Shown here piece after piece: positions 49,661 to 60,980 of a DNA stretch of 64,000 bases. How positions within the stretch are numbered: the first letter of the stretch is position 1; every line of letters begins with the position of its first letter. A program made the translations under genes and the position numbers. The notes under the pieces were generated by a model. The model worked only from the letters and a program-made list of their open reading frames with translations, searched no databases and was not told the DNA's origin. The stretch is from Siphonodentalium dalli (lineage: Eukaryota > Mollusca > Scaphopoda > Gadilida > Siphonodentaliidae): contig CP136062.1 of NCBI GenBank assembly GCA_032622095.1, forward strand, positions 13,295,710 to 13,359,709, read 5' to 3'.

Positions 49661-49905
49661 CTACATGTATTGAGTATTTTTTATACAAGTTTCGCGCGAG
49701 ACCAGCTCAATCCACTCGCCACGTCCTTGTCTCACATTTGTCGCAAATTTGGAATTCAGTTTGATGTAATTCTTCACTGTTGATGTCGCTGGGAGATTAA
49801 CATGTCGAATGTAATTAATCGACTGAAAGATACCCACACGCTGTTTCCGCTCCTGGTTAAGTTGTGCTGCTAGTTTTCTATGATGGTGGTTGGGGACAAC
49901 TGATA
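49661..49905 (-). CDS. Candidate exon, product unknown
   Basis: On the minus strand an acceptor-like TTGTATTTAACAG ends at 49906 and an open frame of about 80 residues runs to a TAG at 49661-49663. The peptide is basic and of balanced composition, unlike the AT-driven frames elsewhere, with KLAAQLNQERKQRVGIF and VKNYIKLNSKFATNVRQGRG. I do not recognise a family. Codon use includes CAG, CTG, GTG, CGT and CTC, as in host-like coding DNA. Possible donors (GTGAGA within, GTATAA near the end) are weak and no AATAAA follows closely. It could be an exon of a host gene, a transposon exon, or chance. Confidence 0.25.
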
Positions 49906-50121
49906 CTGTTAAATACAATATATTGTTATCTTTTTAAAGTTGTTATTTAGCTGTGTTTAGCTAATCTGATTTGAGAAAAAAAAAACTAGTGTGCATGAAA
50001 CATTCAAAAACATGCATATTTTAAAATAGTTTAATCATGGCTGCCCGTGTGTTTGCAAAAGCGACAAGAATAGCCATCTTGATTATGACCATTTTGTAAT
50101 AACCAAAAGAGTCATTATTTA

Positions 50122-50641
50122 AAGGCACGGGCGGCGTTTGTTGCAGACATATTCATATGTTCAATTCGCCAAAAACAGAAGGAATATTAATATATATATA
50201 TAGTTTTGTTCATATGCCAAACATAATTATCGCGTAAATAGTATATTGTCGTCAAAATTATACGATGCTGTACGTAAACAAGAGCCTGCTCGTGTTACAG
50301 AAGTTTTGCGTCTGTTTACATGACACAGCGAAATTCTATTGGTTAATCACATACAAATGATATAAACGCTCTTTAGTATTTCCATATCAGGGAAACAGTA
50401 ACAGATAACGCTCTTTATGTTTACCATATCCGGATCTAAACAAAAGCCCGCGCTGTAGCGTTCTTTGCTTTTGTTTACATAACAAAGGAAAACAATTGAC
50501 AATATCATACTGTTTATGCCATATTTCTGATTGGTATAAGAACAAGGTATGTCTATATTTTACTATTATTTCTGTTTATGGCGGTTTTTGACGGAGGTGA
50601 ATATGTTAACAGCATACCCATCGCCAACGCCGCCCGTATAT
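50122..50641. mobile_element. TIR element with GGGCGGCG ends, copy 1
   Basis: Inverted ends CACGGGCGGCGTTTG (left) and ATACGGGCGGCGTTGG (right, read inwards) bound about 520 bp. Read on the minus strand it aligns with 60722-60980 (shared: GTTAA, CCGCCATAA.CAGAAA.AATA, AAAATATAGACA, CCTTGTTCTTATA), so it is a dispersed family. The interior includes repeated GCTCTTTA and TTTGTTTACAT words. Boundaries approximate; no clear target duplication. Confidence 0.6.
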
Positions 50642-50702
50642 TTGAAGGGGCATGGCTCATTCGAACTTCAACATTTTGGCCCTGCAATTTTGGAAGTATG
50701 TG

Positions 50703-51565
50703 CACCCCATGCATCCGGATATGCTCGTAGCGGAAGACATGCTCGTAGCGGAATAACCACATGACCCGCGATTTGCATATCGTCTTTAGTTGTCGTAAGT
50801 TATTTCATAAAAACACGGTGTATTTTACCTTGATATTTTTTAACGTTAACAGTGATAATCGGTCTACAGAAATGAGCGGTTGTGGTTTCCGCAATTTGCA
50901 TATTACTGTTCGGTAATCGTGTTTTATACGAAAATTATGACCTAAAATACTTACTCAATATAAGTTTTATCAAATTTTAATGAATCTTTGTATTGACACA
51001 TTATATAACATACAGTCTCTCAAAGTATGATATCTTATCTTCAAAATGAACTGGACATGTTTGCGATGGAAATCATATTAGTGCCCGAAAAATTTGTTTC
51101 TATGGAGGCACACACTCGATTTCGGGGCATGTCTATAGTAAACATCATATCACTGCTATAGACATGCCATATTTACTTGACATGACCTGCATATATGGTT
51201 ATTTTTTACTATGGAAAATGTAAATACATGACTGGAAATGTTTTCTATTATATTAAGGGAATATCCACGGAAATAGCAATGTATGCAAAGACTAGATTGT
51301 CTGGGCTGTTGCCACATAAATCGTAATTTTATATAAAAAATGCAAATTTTGCCACAATTTTTGACCTAACTTCCCGGTAAAATAGTTTTAAACTGCGTCC
51401 ATGTTTAACGAAGTTTGATGTAAAGTTGGGTAAATTATAGCCACAATGTACGTTGGTTTCGGTGCAACATGTGTCTAACCGTGAACGGTGTGCAAATCGC
51501 GGGCCATGTGGTTATTCCGCTACGAGCATGTCTTCCGCTACGAGCATATCTGGGTGCATGGGGTG
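50703..51565. mobile_element. TIR element with CAC ends and 5-bp target duplication
   Basis: An 863-bp element with TIRs of about 73 bp that differ at three positions. The ends read CACCCCATGCATCC (left) and CACCCCATGCACCC (right, inwards). Within each TIR ATGCTCGTAGCGGAA occurs as two direct copies. The 5-bp direct repeat ATGTG flanks the element (50698-50702 and 51566-51570). CAC-initial ends with 5-bp duplications are characteristic of Transib/RAG-type transposons, but several other superfamilies cannot be excluded. The interior has no transposase. Confidence 0.75.
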
Positions 51566-53179
51566 ATGTGTAATAAAGGTTGATAAACACACAATATATT
51601 AATATATCGGCTCCATATGCTCTGAAAAATACATGTCAATGTCACAGCTATTTTCAAACTGTTTTCAATTTTCGCACCGAAGTGAAACAAAAGCTCATTA
51701 CCACTTCCGGAATAGACTAACAAAGAACGCTCTTCATTGTTTCGTGCCATCCATAACTTTCTGCATTCGATCACTTGAATTCTTGAATTCTTTATGTGGC
51801 TTAACAGGGCGCATGAGAATTTTAGCGTATTTATCGAGCTATATTGATCCCTGTAACCGGACCGCGATGTAATAAAACTCGAGCATAATTTGGATCTTCA
51901 AACCACTCATCCCTTGAAATATCTTACAATATACAAATATATGTTTTTCAATGTTTCATAAACATAATGGTTTTTCTCCATTCGTTCATATTAGCCACAG
52001 GTCGTGAACATGGCAACTAAGAACAAATAACGGTACATTATAGAACAGCATCACTTTTCTCTGCCAACATCATCGTAATTCACCAGGACCCAGCAGCATT
52101 AAAGCAGGACCACTTAATAAGGAATGTTTATTCATCTTCCCGAGGTGGTCATTATTGTACCGGTCATTATTTAGACAGTAAAACCATAGTCAGAAATGGT
52201 AACGCCACCACTATCATGTTATTAGTCATAAATATGAACTATAATATAATTATAATATAAAATATTATTCATTAGTTAGCGCTAATATAGGCGCTAACTA
52301 ATGACTTGTTAAATAACATCTAATACATATTCATCTTATTCACAACTTTAAGGAGTCCTTCTGGCACACGAGAATATTTATCGCCGTTTGATTTGCACCA
52401 AGTGAACTCGGCGCATATATAATTGATAGAACATACCTCTATTATGATGATCGTGTCGTTATTTGTTTAAGTTACGTATCAATTGACATATACGCACCCG
52501 TTCCCTCATTAAAATATATATATATCGCCCATTTTAGGGGACCTCCGTGAATTCGGGGACTTACGCAAAGTGACCTCCACAAATCGGGACCTACTGCAAA
52601 TCGTCGCACACAATGCAATTTGTAAACAAATACGATTGACATGCGTTTTAACGAGGTGAGCTTTAATTAAACGAAAGAAGCAATGCTACATAAACTATTT
52701 GTCATGGACTCAGCCAGTGTGCCATATATATGTGTCAACTAAGGTCGCTTTGCGTGGTAAAAGTGAAAAGTGAAAGTGGAATATCCTATTGAAAATGAAA
52801 GTATCCTACACTTTTGGGATTTCCGGGGCAGATTGCACTGAATCTATACTATTGGAAGTGAATTTACACTTCCTGGAATTCTACCAGATATCGCGACTCT
52901 GCTCGTTTTCGTGATCATAGGTTATATAGGGCCTATATGACCACGAAAACGAGTCGAGACGGGATACATCCATCGGTACAAACACATTGTGTCTACGATA
53001 CAATTTTGACTTGATGACCAGAAAATAAAAGATGGCGGTTAATCCAAGTCTTCAACAGAACAGACATGCGCGCTCCAATTAAAATTACCCATAATTCACT
53101 TCACTAACCAGGGGTTCCCAATGGGTTATACATTATTTTCAGGCTATCAGATTATTTATATTTTCAAGAACATATTATT
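51566..53179. other. No gene recognised; small palindromes
   Basis: Holds a 34-bp perfect-stem palindrome (CATTAGTTAGCGC, 52271-52304) and a larger foldback at about 52893-52966 (CTCGTTTTCGTG with CACGAAAACGAG). GAGGTGGT.ATTATT near 52143 and its complement near 53453 might be the ends of a degenerate element. No gene recognised. Confidence 0.5.
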
Positions 53180-53345
53180 ACACCGGTGACTTTAAGTTTA
53201 CAATTTCAGCCTGTCCTGACTCTATCGGTATGTTTGAGTTACATTTTCATGAACATATTATTTACGGTGGCGTTAACTTTACAATTTCAGCATTTACGTG
53301 ATTCTATCGGTACGATTGAGCAAGGTACAAAAACCTATTCTCCCA
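53180..53345 (+). repeat. Tandem duplication, about 88 bp
   Basis: The block TTACAATTTCAGC...GACTCTATCGGTA is repeated once (about 53197-53230 and 53279-53313), each copy preceded by TCA.GAACATATTATT. Confidence 0.7.
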
Positions 53346-53719
53346 CTATGTATTCGCTCACTGCTCCATAGATTATCAAAAACTCAAAAACAGCTTACAC
53401 CACCTTGTGGCGTAATAATGCACAATTGAGCTAATAATAATGACTCGCAAAATAATTACCACCTCGGCGTCTTCGGCGGGAGACATTCGTCGGGATAATA
53501 CCCAAGCAACAACAATAGGTAGACGCACAAGTGGGTTTTAAGAATCCGTATAGTATTGACTCTTTTCTAAAAAGGGGGGTGTCCATTTTTAAAGGTTTGT
53601 GTATATAAAGAGTAAAAACAATGTGTGTTTAATGTGTCAAATCAGTATATTTACATACCCCTAATATCTCTTCCGATTTCCCCATAGCGTTACGGTAGAC
53701 ACGCCCCCTTATGCAATGC

Positions 53720-53781
53720 GTTCATAAACCTATGAACGTAACGTGACGTCACTTCCAATGTCGTTCATAGGTTTATGAACA
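53720..53781. repeat. Nested palindromes with CRE-type core
   Basis: GTTCATAAACCTATGAAC and GTTCATAGGTTTATGAAC (each almost self-complementary, and inverted copies of one another) flank TGACGTCA, a perfect CREB/ATF-type site. It lies about 620 bp upstream of the recombinase start codon. A regulatory role is possible but unproven. Confidence 0.7.
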
Positions 53782-54365
53782 CATTGGTCCCGGAAATCAC
53801 CGAACATAACCGAGGACGATCGCGTGAAATTTCAAGTAGAAGCGCCGGCGAAAATAATTGGGCGCATTTGCGCAAACGCGCATTTAGGTCGATCAGCCGG
53901 TATTTATTTATGTCCCAGAGCCGATGCATTCCAACGCAACATTTCTTGGCCTAGTTTCAATACAATTGCGCCCGACACATGAATTGTCTTCCAAAATACC
54001 ACATAGTAACACAATTCCCCAATACAAACAAAATGTACACATGCACCAAAGACTCGCGACAGTTCTATTATAGAAGTTAAAGTACCGATAAGCGAATAAA
54101 GTACTCGCAGTGTATTTGCTCCAGTGACCTACTCATTGGACGCAAATATGAAATGAAATAATCCCAATTACCTTACATAATACGGCGGTTTTGCATTAAA
54201 AATACCGAAAATAAAGCGAAACATTGGAAACACTATCGTTATTTTATAGCATAATCACACTAAAATGTAGATAATCATGTATTTATTACCAATAAGTAAC
54301 TTTGTTGCACTGAGTAAGTAGGCCTATATTTTGTAAACAAACAGACGACACAAAAAAATAAAAAC

Positions 54366-56115
54366 ATGGATCCAAATGATTTTAATATACTCTTTTCAAA
54401 CGATGAAATGGGTGACGACGACGACGAATTATTGATGGCAATTGATTTATCATCTGCTGAATACCAATCAGTTAGTTTTGAGGAAGCTCTAGACATTCCA
54501 ATGAGACCAAGAGATAGTGAGATGAAGTCTAGCAGTAGGACTGGCACTGGCAGTATTAACCCTGACAGAACAAACACAACCAATTCAATCACAATGACTA
54601 CTTCTCCCACAAGGCCCACTGCAAAAACAGAATTAGCTGAGAGTTCTTTGAAGAAATCCAGATTTGACAAAAAATCTGAATCCGATATTGCCGCATTAGA
54701 ACAATTCGCGCAATCCAAATCCACAAAAAAGAATACCAAATGGGGTGTGAAATTGTTCACGGAGTGGTGCACGGCCATGGGTCATCACATTAATTTTGAA
54801 ACTATTGATAAACAATCTCTCAATACACACCTCAGGCACTTCTACTGTGAAGCTAAACCAATTAACACCACCCAACGAGCTAAAGTGATGCCGGAAAATC
54901 TTGCTGGCGATTACCTCAAAAACACTCTGATTAATCTCCGAGGAGCACTGAATCGCCATCTTTCAGATTTAAAACGCGATATCGACATCATCAAAGATAA
55001 GGAGTTTAAGCAAAGTAACAAAATCCTGTCCGCAAAGTTGAAACATATGGTACAAACTGGAGTCTCGCGGCCTACAAAACACAAGGCGGTCATAACAGAT
55101 CAAGATCTGAAGAAAATAGTGACATACCTTTCTCATAAAGACTCCCCTATTACACTCCGCCAAAGAGTCTGGTACCTAATTGCCATTCACTATGTTTCAA
55201 GAGGACTTGAGTTCCATGTTCAACTGAAATTGAACTCATTTGAGTTCCTGCAAGATGAGAATGGAAGACTTTATGCTTCCATTAATCACGAAACGCACGA
55301 AAAAAACATATCAAGGTGGCCTGGATTCAAGAGAGAGCACTGCTCAGGACAAGCGTATGTATGCAACATCAGATTCATGCTGTCCCGTGACCGCCCTAAA
55401 ACTACTAATACAGAAAACAGATCCCAACGCTGAATTCTTGTTCAATCAAATAAACGTTGAAATTACAAAATCAATAAACCCCAAGAATGTTAGCATATGG
55501 TACCAGGACGCACCTTTAAAAAAACGGACATTTTCCAATTTCATGACCGACATCTCAAAATCTGCAGGTACGAGCGAAAGATACACATCGCATTGTCTTC
55601 GTGCGATAGCGATTCAACATCTCAATGATGCTGGGTTTGAACTACGTAACATTATGTTCATGAGCGGGCATAGAAATGAGTCATCAATCCGAAGTTACAA
55701 CCGGGAATTCACATCAAAACAAAAGCAACAGTTAAGTGATTCGCTCGCAGAATTAGGCAACAGCACTGTGAGTAAAAATCCCCAATGTGAAACTCATGAG
55801 CATCTAACCTCGACAGAGCAGCGTTATGCTCAAACAAATCCAGCTGCGGCAACGTCTTCCACAATCGCAGATATCAACAATTTGGTCGTCAGTGAAAATG
55901 CTGCTGAAATTCCTGCAAATCAAGCATTACCAACAATCGAAGCAAAGGAAATGGCACCTACGGCTACAGCCCACATAGAAACCTCTCTAACATGCATCGA
56001 GAAAAATTCACAGGCTGCAAACATTTTAGCCCATGGTTTGATGAGCAACTGCAAGCTTAGTTTCAAAAACTGTAACATTTCTTTTGGAGGCAGTAACCAA
56101 GCCAACACAAATTAA
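54366..56115 (+). pseudogene. Crypton-type tyrosine recombinase (DUF3504), one frameshift
   Basis: An intronless gene. The ATG at 54366 has a good context (AAAACATGG). Two overlapping frames, 54366-55433 and one continuing to TAA at 56113-56115, form one protein of about 582 residues if one base in the A7 run at 55300-55306 is disregarded. Residues 1-115: acidic, Ser/Thr-rich, low complexity. About 120-260: core-binding-like helical domain (WGVKLFTEWC, IDIIKDKEFKQSNK) as in ZMYM, QRICH1 and KIAA1958. Catalytic domain: Arg279 (SRGLE), the Lys region at the frameshift, His409-x-x-Arg412 (HCLRA), His435 (SGHRN) and Tyr444 (RSY). All catalytic residues are thus present. The last 110 residues are low complexity, ending NCKLSFKNCNISFGG, a type of tail I would expect on Crypton-related proteins. 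Either a recently inactivated Crypton, a domesticated copy, or intact with an assembly error in the homopolymer. Confidence 0.85.
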
Positions 56116-56378
56116 TAGACTCTTCACAAAAACTGACTTCACTATCCAAATGTGAATTTCTCAGCATTAGTTAGCTGTTAGTGTTAGGTTTATATCATCA
56201 GTCACCAGCTGACACTGGCTGACCATAAAATTTGAACAATAATTACAATTATCATGTCATTTAATTCTCTTTCCACGGAAAAAGTTCACGAAGTTCAATA
56301 TTTGTGTAACCAAATGTTATTAATGTTTATTCTTACCATGTGTTTAACTTGTTAATTGAATTATGTCGTTATAAATTA

Positions 56379-56384
56379 AATAAA
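56379..56384 (+). terminator. Possible polyadenylation signal AATAAA
   Basis: AATAAA lies 264 bp after the recombinase stop codon on the same strand, a plausible distance for its 3' end; AT-rich context makes chance occurrence likely too. Confidence 0.35.
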
Positions 56385-57325
56385 ATCAAACTTTCAATAT
56401 TTTCATCCCGCCATGGAATTCTCGAAACGGAAGTGTGTACGTTTGACCGACTTTCATTTTCTAGTGTTGAAATAGTAGCCATATATTGGATACGTCCATG
56501 AACGTCACTGCATTTCACTCATTTTTCTGGAAACTGACTCCAAATTTGAATGTCTGAAAAATGGGGTAGGGGAAACCATATATGACAAAGTTTCAGAAAA
56601 CATGGACCTTGATGCATTCAACTTTACAATCACCAGCTCATATAAACCTTATTTTTCATAGAGAGTTTACTGCTTCCTGTTTTGATATTCATATTTAGAG
56701 CTACGAACCTTTGTGTTACAACTCGATGGCGAAATGGCGAATCACCATTATTTCTGTGTTGTTCTAGATAACATATTCATAAAATTCTAAATAAACATCT
56801 ACTAAAATAATAAACTTTTTATTATGCAAGAATAATCTACACAAACTGGAATAAAGCAACTCTTTGTCTCCAATGACCAGAATATGGTAACCAGATCATA
56901 AAATTTCACCTACCACTTTATGACCGTTCAAAGTCAGTTTCTTGAAATATGTGTGAAATCCAGTAACTTTTGATGGCATAACCAATGTAATCCTAACTTG
57001 TCCACAATAAATGTTTTAAGGGGAACGTTAAAATGATTTTACACATTAAACACTGCAGTAGTCATTGTTGTTTACTATCGGCATTTTTTAAAGGAGTCAA
57101 TTCTTAGGATTCATAGGGCCATAAGTTGATTTTAGCATATATGTGTTTAGCAATTCCAGCACAGTGTCTTGAACCTACTATACAGGACATATGGATATCA
57201 ATTTATTTAGATGTATGACCTCAAATATGATATTTCATCACATGTGCATATTTAGCAGCATACCCACTAAGAAGGCCATCCCCACATTTAACGTGTTAAA
57301 AGTAGGATTCTTACAATTTATAAAG
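56385..57325. other. No gene recognised
   Basis: AT-rich DNA without genes. CATAGGGCCATAAGTTGATTTT-like sequence near 57115 is an inverted match to 47848-47867. Confidence 0.4.
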
Positions 57326-59265
57326 AGCGACCGTGCTTCAGTCATCCGAAGTGAGAGCTAATAATGAGCATACGTTCTTCAGTCATCCGAAGTGATAGCT
57401 AATAAAGAGCGTCAATGGTTCAGTCTTCCGAAGGGAGAGCTAATAAAGAGCGTCCGTGCTTCAATCATCCGAAGTGAGAGCTAATAAAGAACATACATGC
57501 TTCAGTCATCCATCCGAAGTTATATCTAATAAAGAGCGTCCATGCTTCAGTCATCCGAAGTGATAGATAATAAAGAGCGTCCATGCTTCAGTCATCCGAA
57601 GTGATAGCTAATAAAGAGCGCCCATGCTTCAGTCACTCGACGAGATGATAGCTAATAACGGGCATTCGAGCTTCAGTCGTCCGGAGTGATAGCTAATAAA
57701 GAGCATACGTGTTTCAGTCACCCGAAGTGATAGCTAATAAAGAGCATACGTGCTTTAGTCATCCGAAGTGAGAGCTAATAAAGAGCGTCCGTGCTTCAGT
57801 CATCCGAAGTGAAAGCTAATAAAGAGCGCCCATGCTTCAGTCATCCGAAGTGAGAGCTAATAAAGAGCGCCCATGCTTCAGTCATCAAGAAGTGAGAGCT
57901 CATAAAGAGCATACGTGCTTCAGCCATTCGACGTGATAGCTAATAAAGAGCATACATACTTCAGTCATCCGAAGTGAGAGCTAATAAAGGGAGTTCACGC
58001 TTCAGTTATCCGAAGTGATAGCTAACAAAGAGCGTCCATGATTCAGTCATCCGACGTGAGAGCCAATAAAGAGCGTCAATACTTCAGTCATCCGACGAGA
58101 TAGTTAATAAAGAGCTTCCATGCTTCAGTCATTCGAATTGATAGCTAATAAAGAGCGTACGTGCTTCGGTCATCCGAAGTGATCGCTAATACAGAGCGTC
58201 AATGGTTCAGTCATCCGAAGTGATAGCTAATAAAGAGCATACGTGATTTAGTCATCCGAAGTGATAGCTAATAAAGAGCGTTCATGGTTCAATCACCCGA
58301 AGTGATAGCTAATAAAGAGCGTCCATGCTTCAGTCATTCGAAGTGAGAGCTAATAAAGAGCGTTCATGGTTCAGTCATCCGAAGTGATAGCTAATAAAGG
58401 GCGTTCATGCTTCAGTCATTCGAAGTGAACGTTAATAAAGAGCGTCCAATGTTCAGTCATTCGAAGTGAACGTTAATAAAGGGCGTTCTTGCTTCAGTCA
58501 TCCGACGAGATAGTTAATAAAGAGCGTCCGTGCTTCAGTCATCCGAAGTGATAGCTAATAAAAGGCGCCCATGCTTCAATCATCCGACGAGACAGCTAAT
58601 AAAGAGCGTCCATTGTTCTGTCATCCGACGAGATAGCTAATAAAGAGCGGCAATGGTTCGGTCTTCCGAATTGAACGTTAATAAAGAGCGTCCGTGCTTC
58701 AGTCATTCGACGAGATAGTTAATAAAGAGCTCCCATGCTTCAGTCATCCGAAGTGATAGCTAATAAAGAGCATCCGTGCTTCAGTCATCCGACGAGATAG
58801 TTAATAAAGAGCTCCCATGCTTCAGTCATCCGAAGTGATAGTTAATAAAGAGCTCCCATGATTCAGTCATCCGAAGTGATAGTTAATAAAGAGCGTCCGT
58901 GCTTCAGTCATCCGAAGTGATAGCTAATAAAGAGCGTCCGTGCTTCAGTCATCCGAAGTGATAGCTAACAAAGAGCGTCCGTGCTTCAGTCATCCGACGA
59001 GATAGTTAATAAAGAGCGTCCGTGCTTCAGTCATCCGACGAGATAGTTAATAAAGAGCGTCCGTGCTTCAGTCATCCGAAGTGATAGCTAATAAAGAGCG
59101 TCCATGGTTCAGTCATCCGACGATATAGTTATTAAAGAGCGCCCATGCTTCGGTCATCCGACGATATAGTTAATAAAGAGCGTCCGTGGTTCAGTCATCC
59201 GACGAGATAGCTAATACAGAGTGTTCATGGTTCGGTCACCCGAAGTGATAGCAAATAAACAGCGT
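57326..59265 (+). repeat. 41-bp minisatellite, about 47 copies
   Basis: Head-to-tail copies of a 41-bp unit built of GAGCGTCCGTGCTTCAGTCA then TCCGAAGTGATAGCTAATAAA. CTTC and GAAG in the unit can pair across the TCATCC loop. Variant classes (GACGAGATAGTTAATAAA, AAGTGAACGTTAATAAA, GCATACGTG) are interspersed. Almost every unit carries an AATAAA on the plus strand. Confidence 0.95.
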
Positions 59266-60178
59266 TCTAGCTTTTGATACCGTTTTCGATCTTTACTTAT
59301 TGGTAATTTTTTTGATTGTCATTTTGTGATATTGGCCTAGGCAACATTTAATGATTGCACTCTTTAACACGTCCACTACCGAAAACTACTTGGTAATTCC
59401 ATCTCGTATGCTAACAAGTGATTGCGTGTTTTGTCGATATTTTCCGAATGTAGGAAATATGGATGGACCATTATCGGGTTATATGAAGCCGAAACGTGCC
59501 ATAAAGCTACTATATACGAGATAACTAGTAGTCGGCAACATTACTGGGACGGAATTTACCAGTGTTTTATCGGGATAGTGTCTGTTATACGTACGAGTTA
59601 TCTCGTATATATATAGAAATTAATTTATATATACATCATGTTACATTCTACGCCAGCTATAAGACGTCGCATACATAATATGTACTTACCTACGAGATAA
59701 CTCGTCGCTGGCATTATCGATGCACACTGGTAAAATCCATCCCAGTTGCCGACTAAGAGTTATCTCTGCATCGTATAATCCGATTTCGTTTGATTAAACT
59801 TGTATAAGACATGATAATTTAATTTATATATACACATTTGTTGCTGAGTTATTCAACAAAAGCACTCTATATTCGCAGGAAAAGGAATGATTGCCCACGT
59901 CTATCGTGGGACAGAGACGTACGGAAGTGGTCCTGGTCAACTGGAGTGTCCTGGCAAGATTTCAAACTGCAACCCCCCAAAAGCCTTTCTGGTCCAGCGG
60001 TGAGAAACACCCCCGCCTTTCTGGTACAGTGGTTAGAACCACCTCTCCCGCCATTCTGGTCCAGTGATGAGACCCCCACAACCTTCTGACCCAGGGGTGA
60101 GATTCCCGGCCTTTCTGGTCCAGCGGTGAGATCCCAATCCTGCCTTTCTGGTCCAGAGGTGAGAAACAACGATTGTAT
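59266..60178 (+). repeat. Dispersed repeat, second copy of the 46090 family
   Basis: From about 59440 (CCGAATGTAGGAAATATGGA) to 60178 it matches 46096-46850, including GAGATAACT.GTAGTCGGCAA, CAGAGACGTACGGAAG and the terminal GCCTTTCTGGTCCAGCGGTG minisatellite (about 59985-60165). 59266-59440 is unique sequence. No protein recognised. Confidence 0.75.
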
Positions 60179-60250
60179 CAAATTGTATTATTTAAAAGTA
60201 GGATTTTAACATCTTATAAAAAGCACCCATGCTTCAGTCCAAACTACAAG

Positions 60251-60536
60251 GCTGAGTTCAGTCCCCTCGTTAGGATGGTCTGACAGAGTTAAGTCCCCTC
60301 GTTAGGATGGTCTGACAGTGTTCAATCCTCTCGTTATGATGGTCTGACAGAGTTCAGTCCCCTCGTTAGGATGGTCTGACAGAGTTCAGTCCCCTTGTTA
60401 TGGTGGTCTGACAGAGTTCAGTCCACTCGTTAGGGTGGTCTGACAGAGTTCAGTCCCCTCGTTATGATGGTCTGATAGAGTTTAGTCCAGTCGTTATGAT
60501 GGTCTGACATAGTTCAGTCCGGACTGAACTATGTAT
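60251..60536 (+). repeat. 32-bp minisatellite ending in a palindrome
   Basis: Nine copies of GAGTTCAGTCCCCTCGTTAG followed by GATGGTCTGACA, 32 bp each, ending in the perfect palindrome ACATAGTTCAGTCCGGACTGAACTATGT split around its centre (60509-60536). The preceding AAAAAGCACCCATGCTTCAGTC (about 60214) resembles a unit of the 41-bp array. Confidence 0.9.
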
Positions 60537-60721
60537 TGCATTTTGATGCATTGCAATGCCATTGCCGATTCCATTTCAAAGCCATTCCCGATTCCATTGC
60601 AAATTTGCCCAAATAATCCATTTATAAAATAAAACATCTATGTGGTACCAATTAATCTTCGTTGCTTGTTATTTATGTGGTATGGACACCATAACTTGTA
60701 GTAGCAGTTTATTATACGACT

Positions 60722-60980
60722 TAAAGGTACACATGGCCTTCGCCGTGGGCATTGCTGTTAAACTAGCCACATGCGTTAAACCCGCCATAAGCAGAAAGAA
60801 TATTAAAATATAGACAACCTTGTTCTTATAACAACCATAAACATCGCGTAAATGGTATGTCATTGTCAAGTTTGTACGCTTTGTTAATTTAAACAAAATC
60901 AAAAAATGTTACACCTGGCTTTTGTTTACATAATACAGCGTAAGAACTTGATAGTAACATACTATTTACGCGACATGTTA
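60722..60980 (+). mobile_element. GGGCGGCG-family element, partial copy 2
   Basis: Aligns with the minus strand of 50641-50122 from its right end for about 260 bp (AAAATATAGACAACCTTGTT, CATCGCGTAAATGGTATGT, TTTGTTTACATAA). It stops where the Helitron-like element at 60981 begins. Confidence 0.55.

Noticed and set aside
52139-53478. Possible 1.3-kb element with CGAGGTGGT.ATTATT ends
   Set aside because: Only about 15 bp of imperfect inverted match and no target duplication; too weak to call.
54275-54778. 167-codon minus-strand open frame
   Set aside because: Lies antisense to the recombinase N-terminal region and has no motif of its own.
55300-55307. A AAA AAC as a programmed -1 frameshift site in the recombinase gene
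   Set aside because: The heptamer is in the correct phase for -1 slippage, but the downstream coding frame is +1 relative to the upstream one, so -1 slippage would not join them; a one-base insertion in A7 is simpler.
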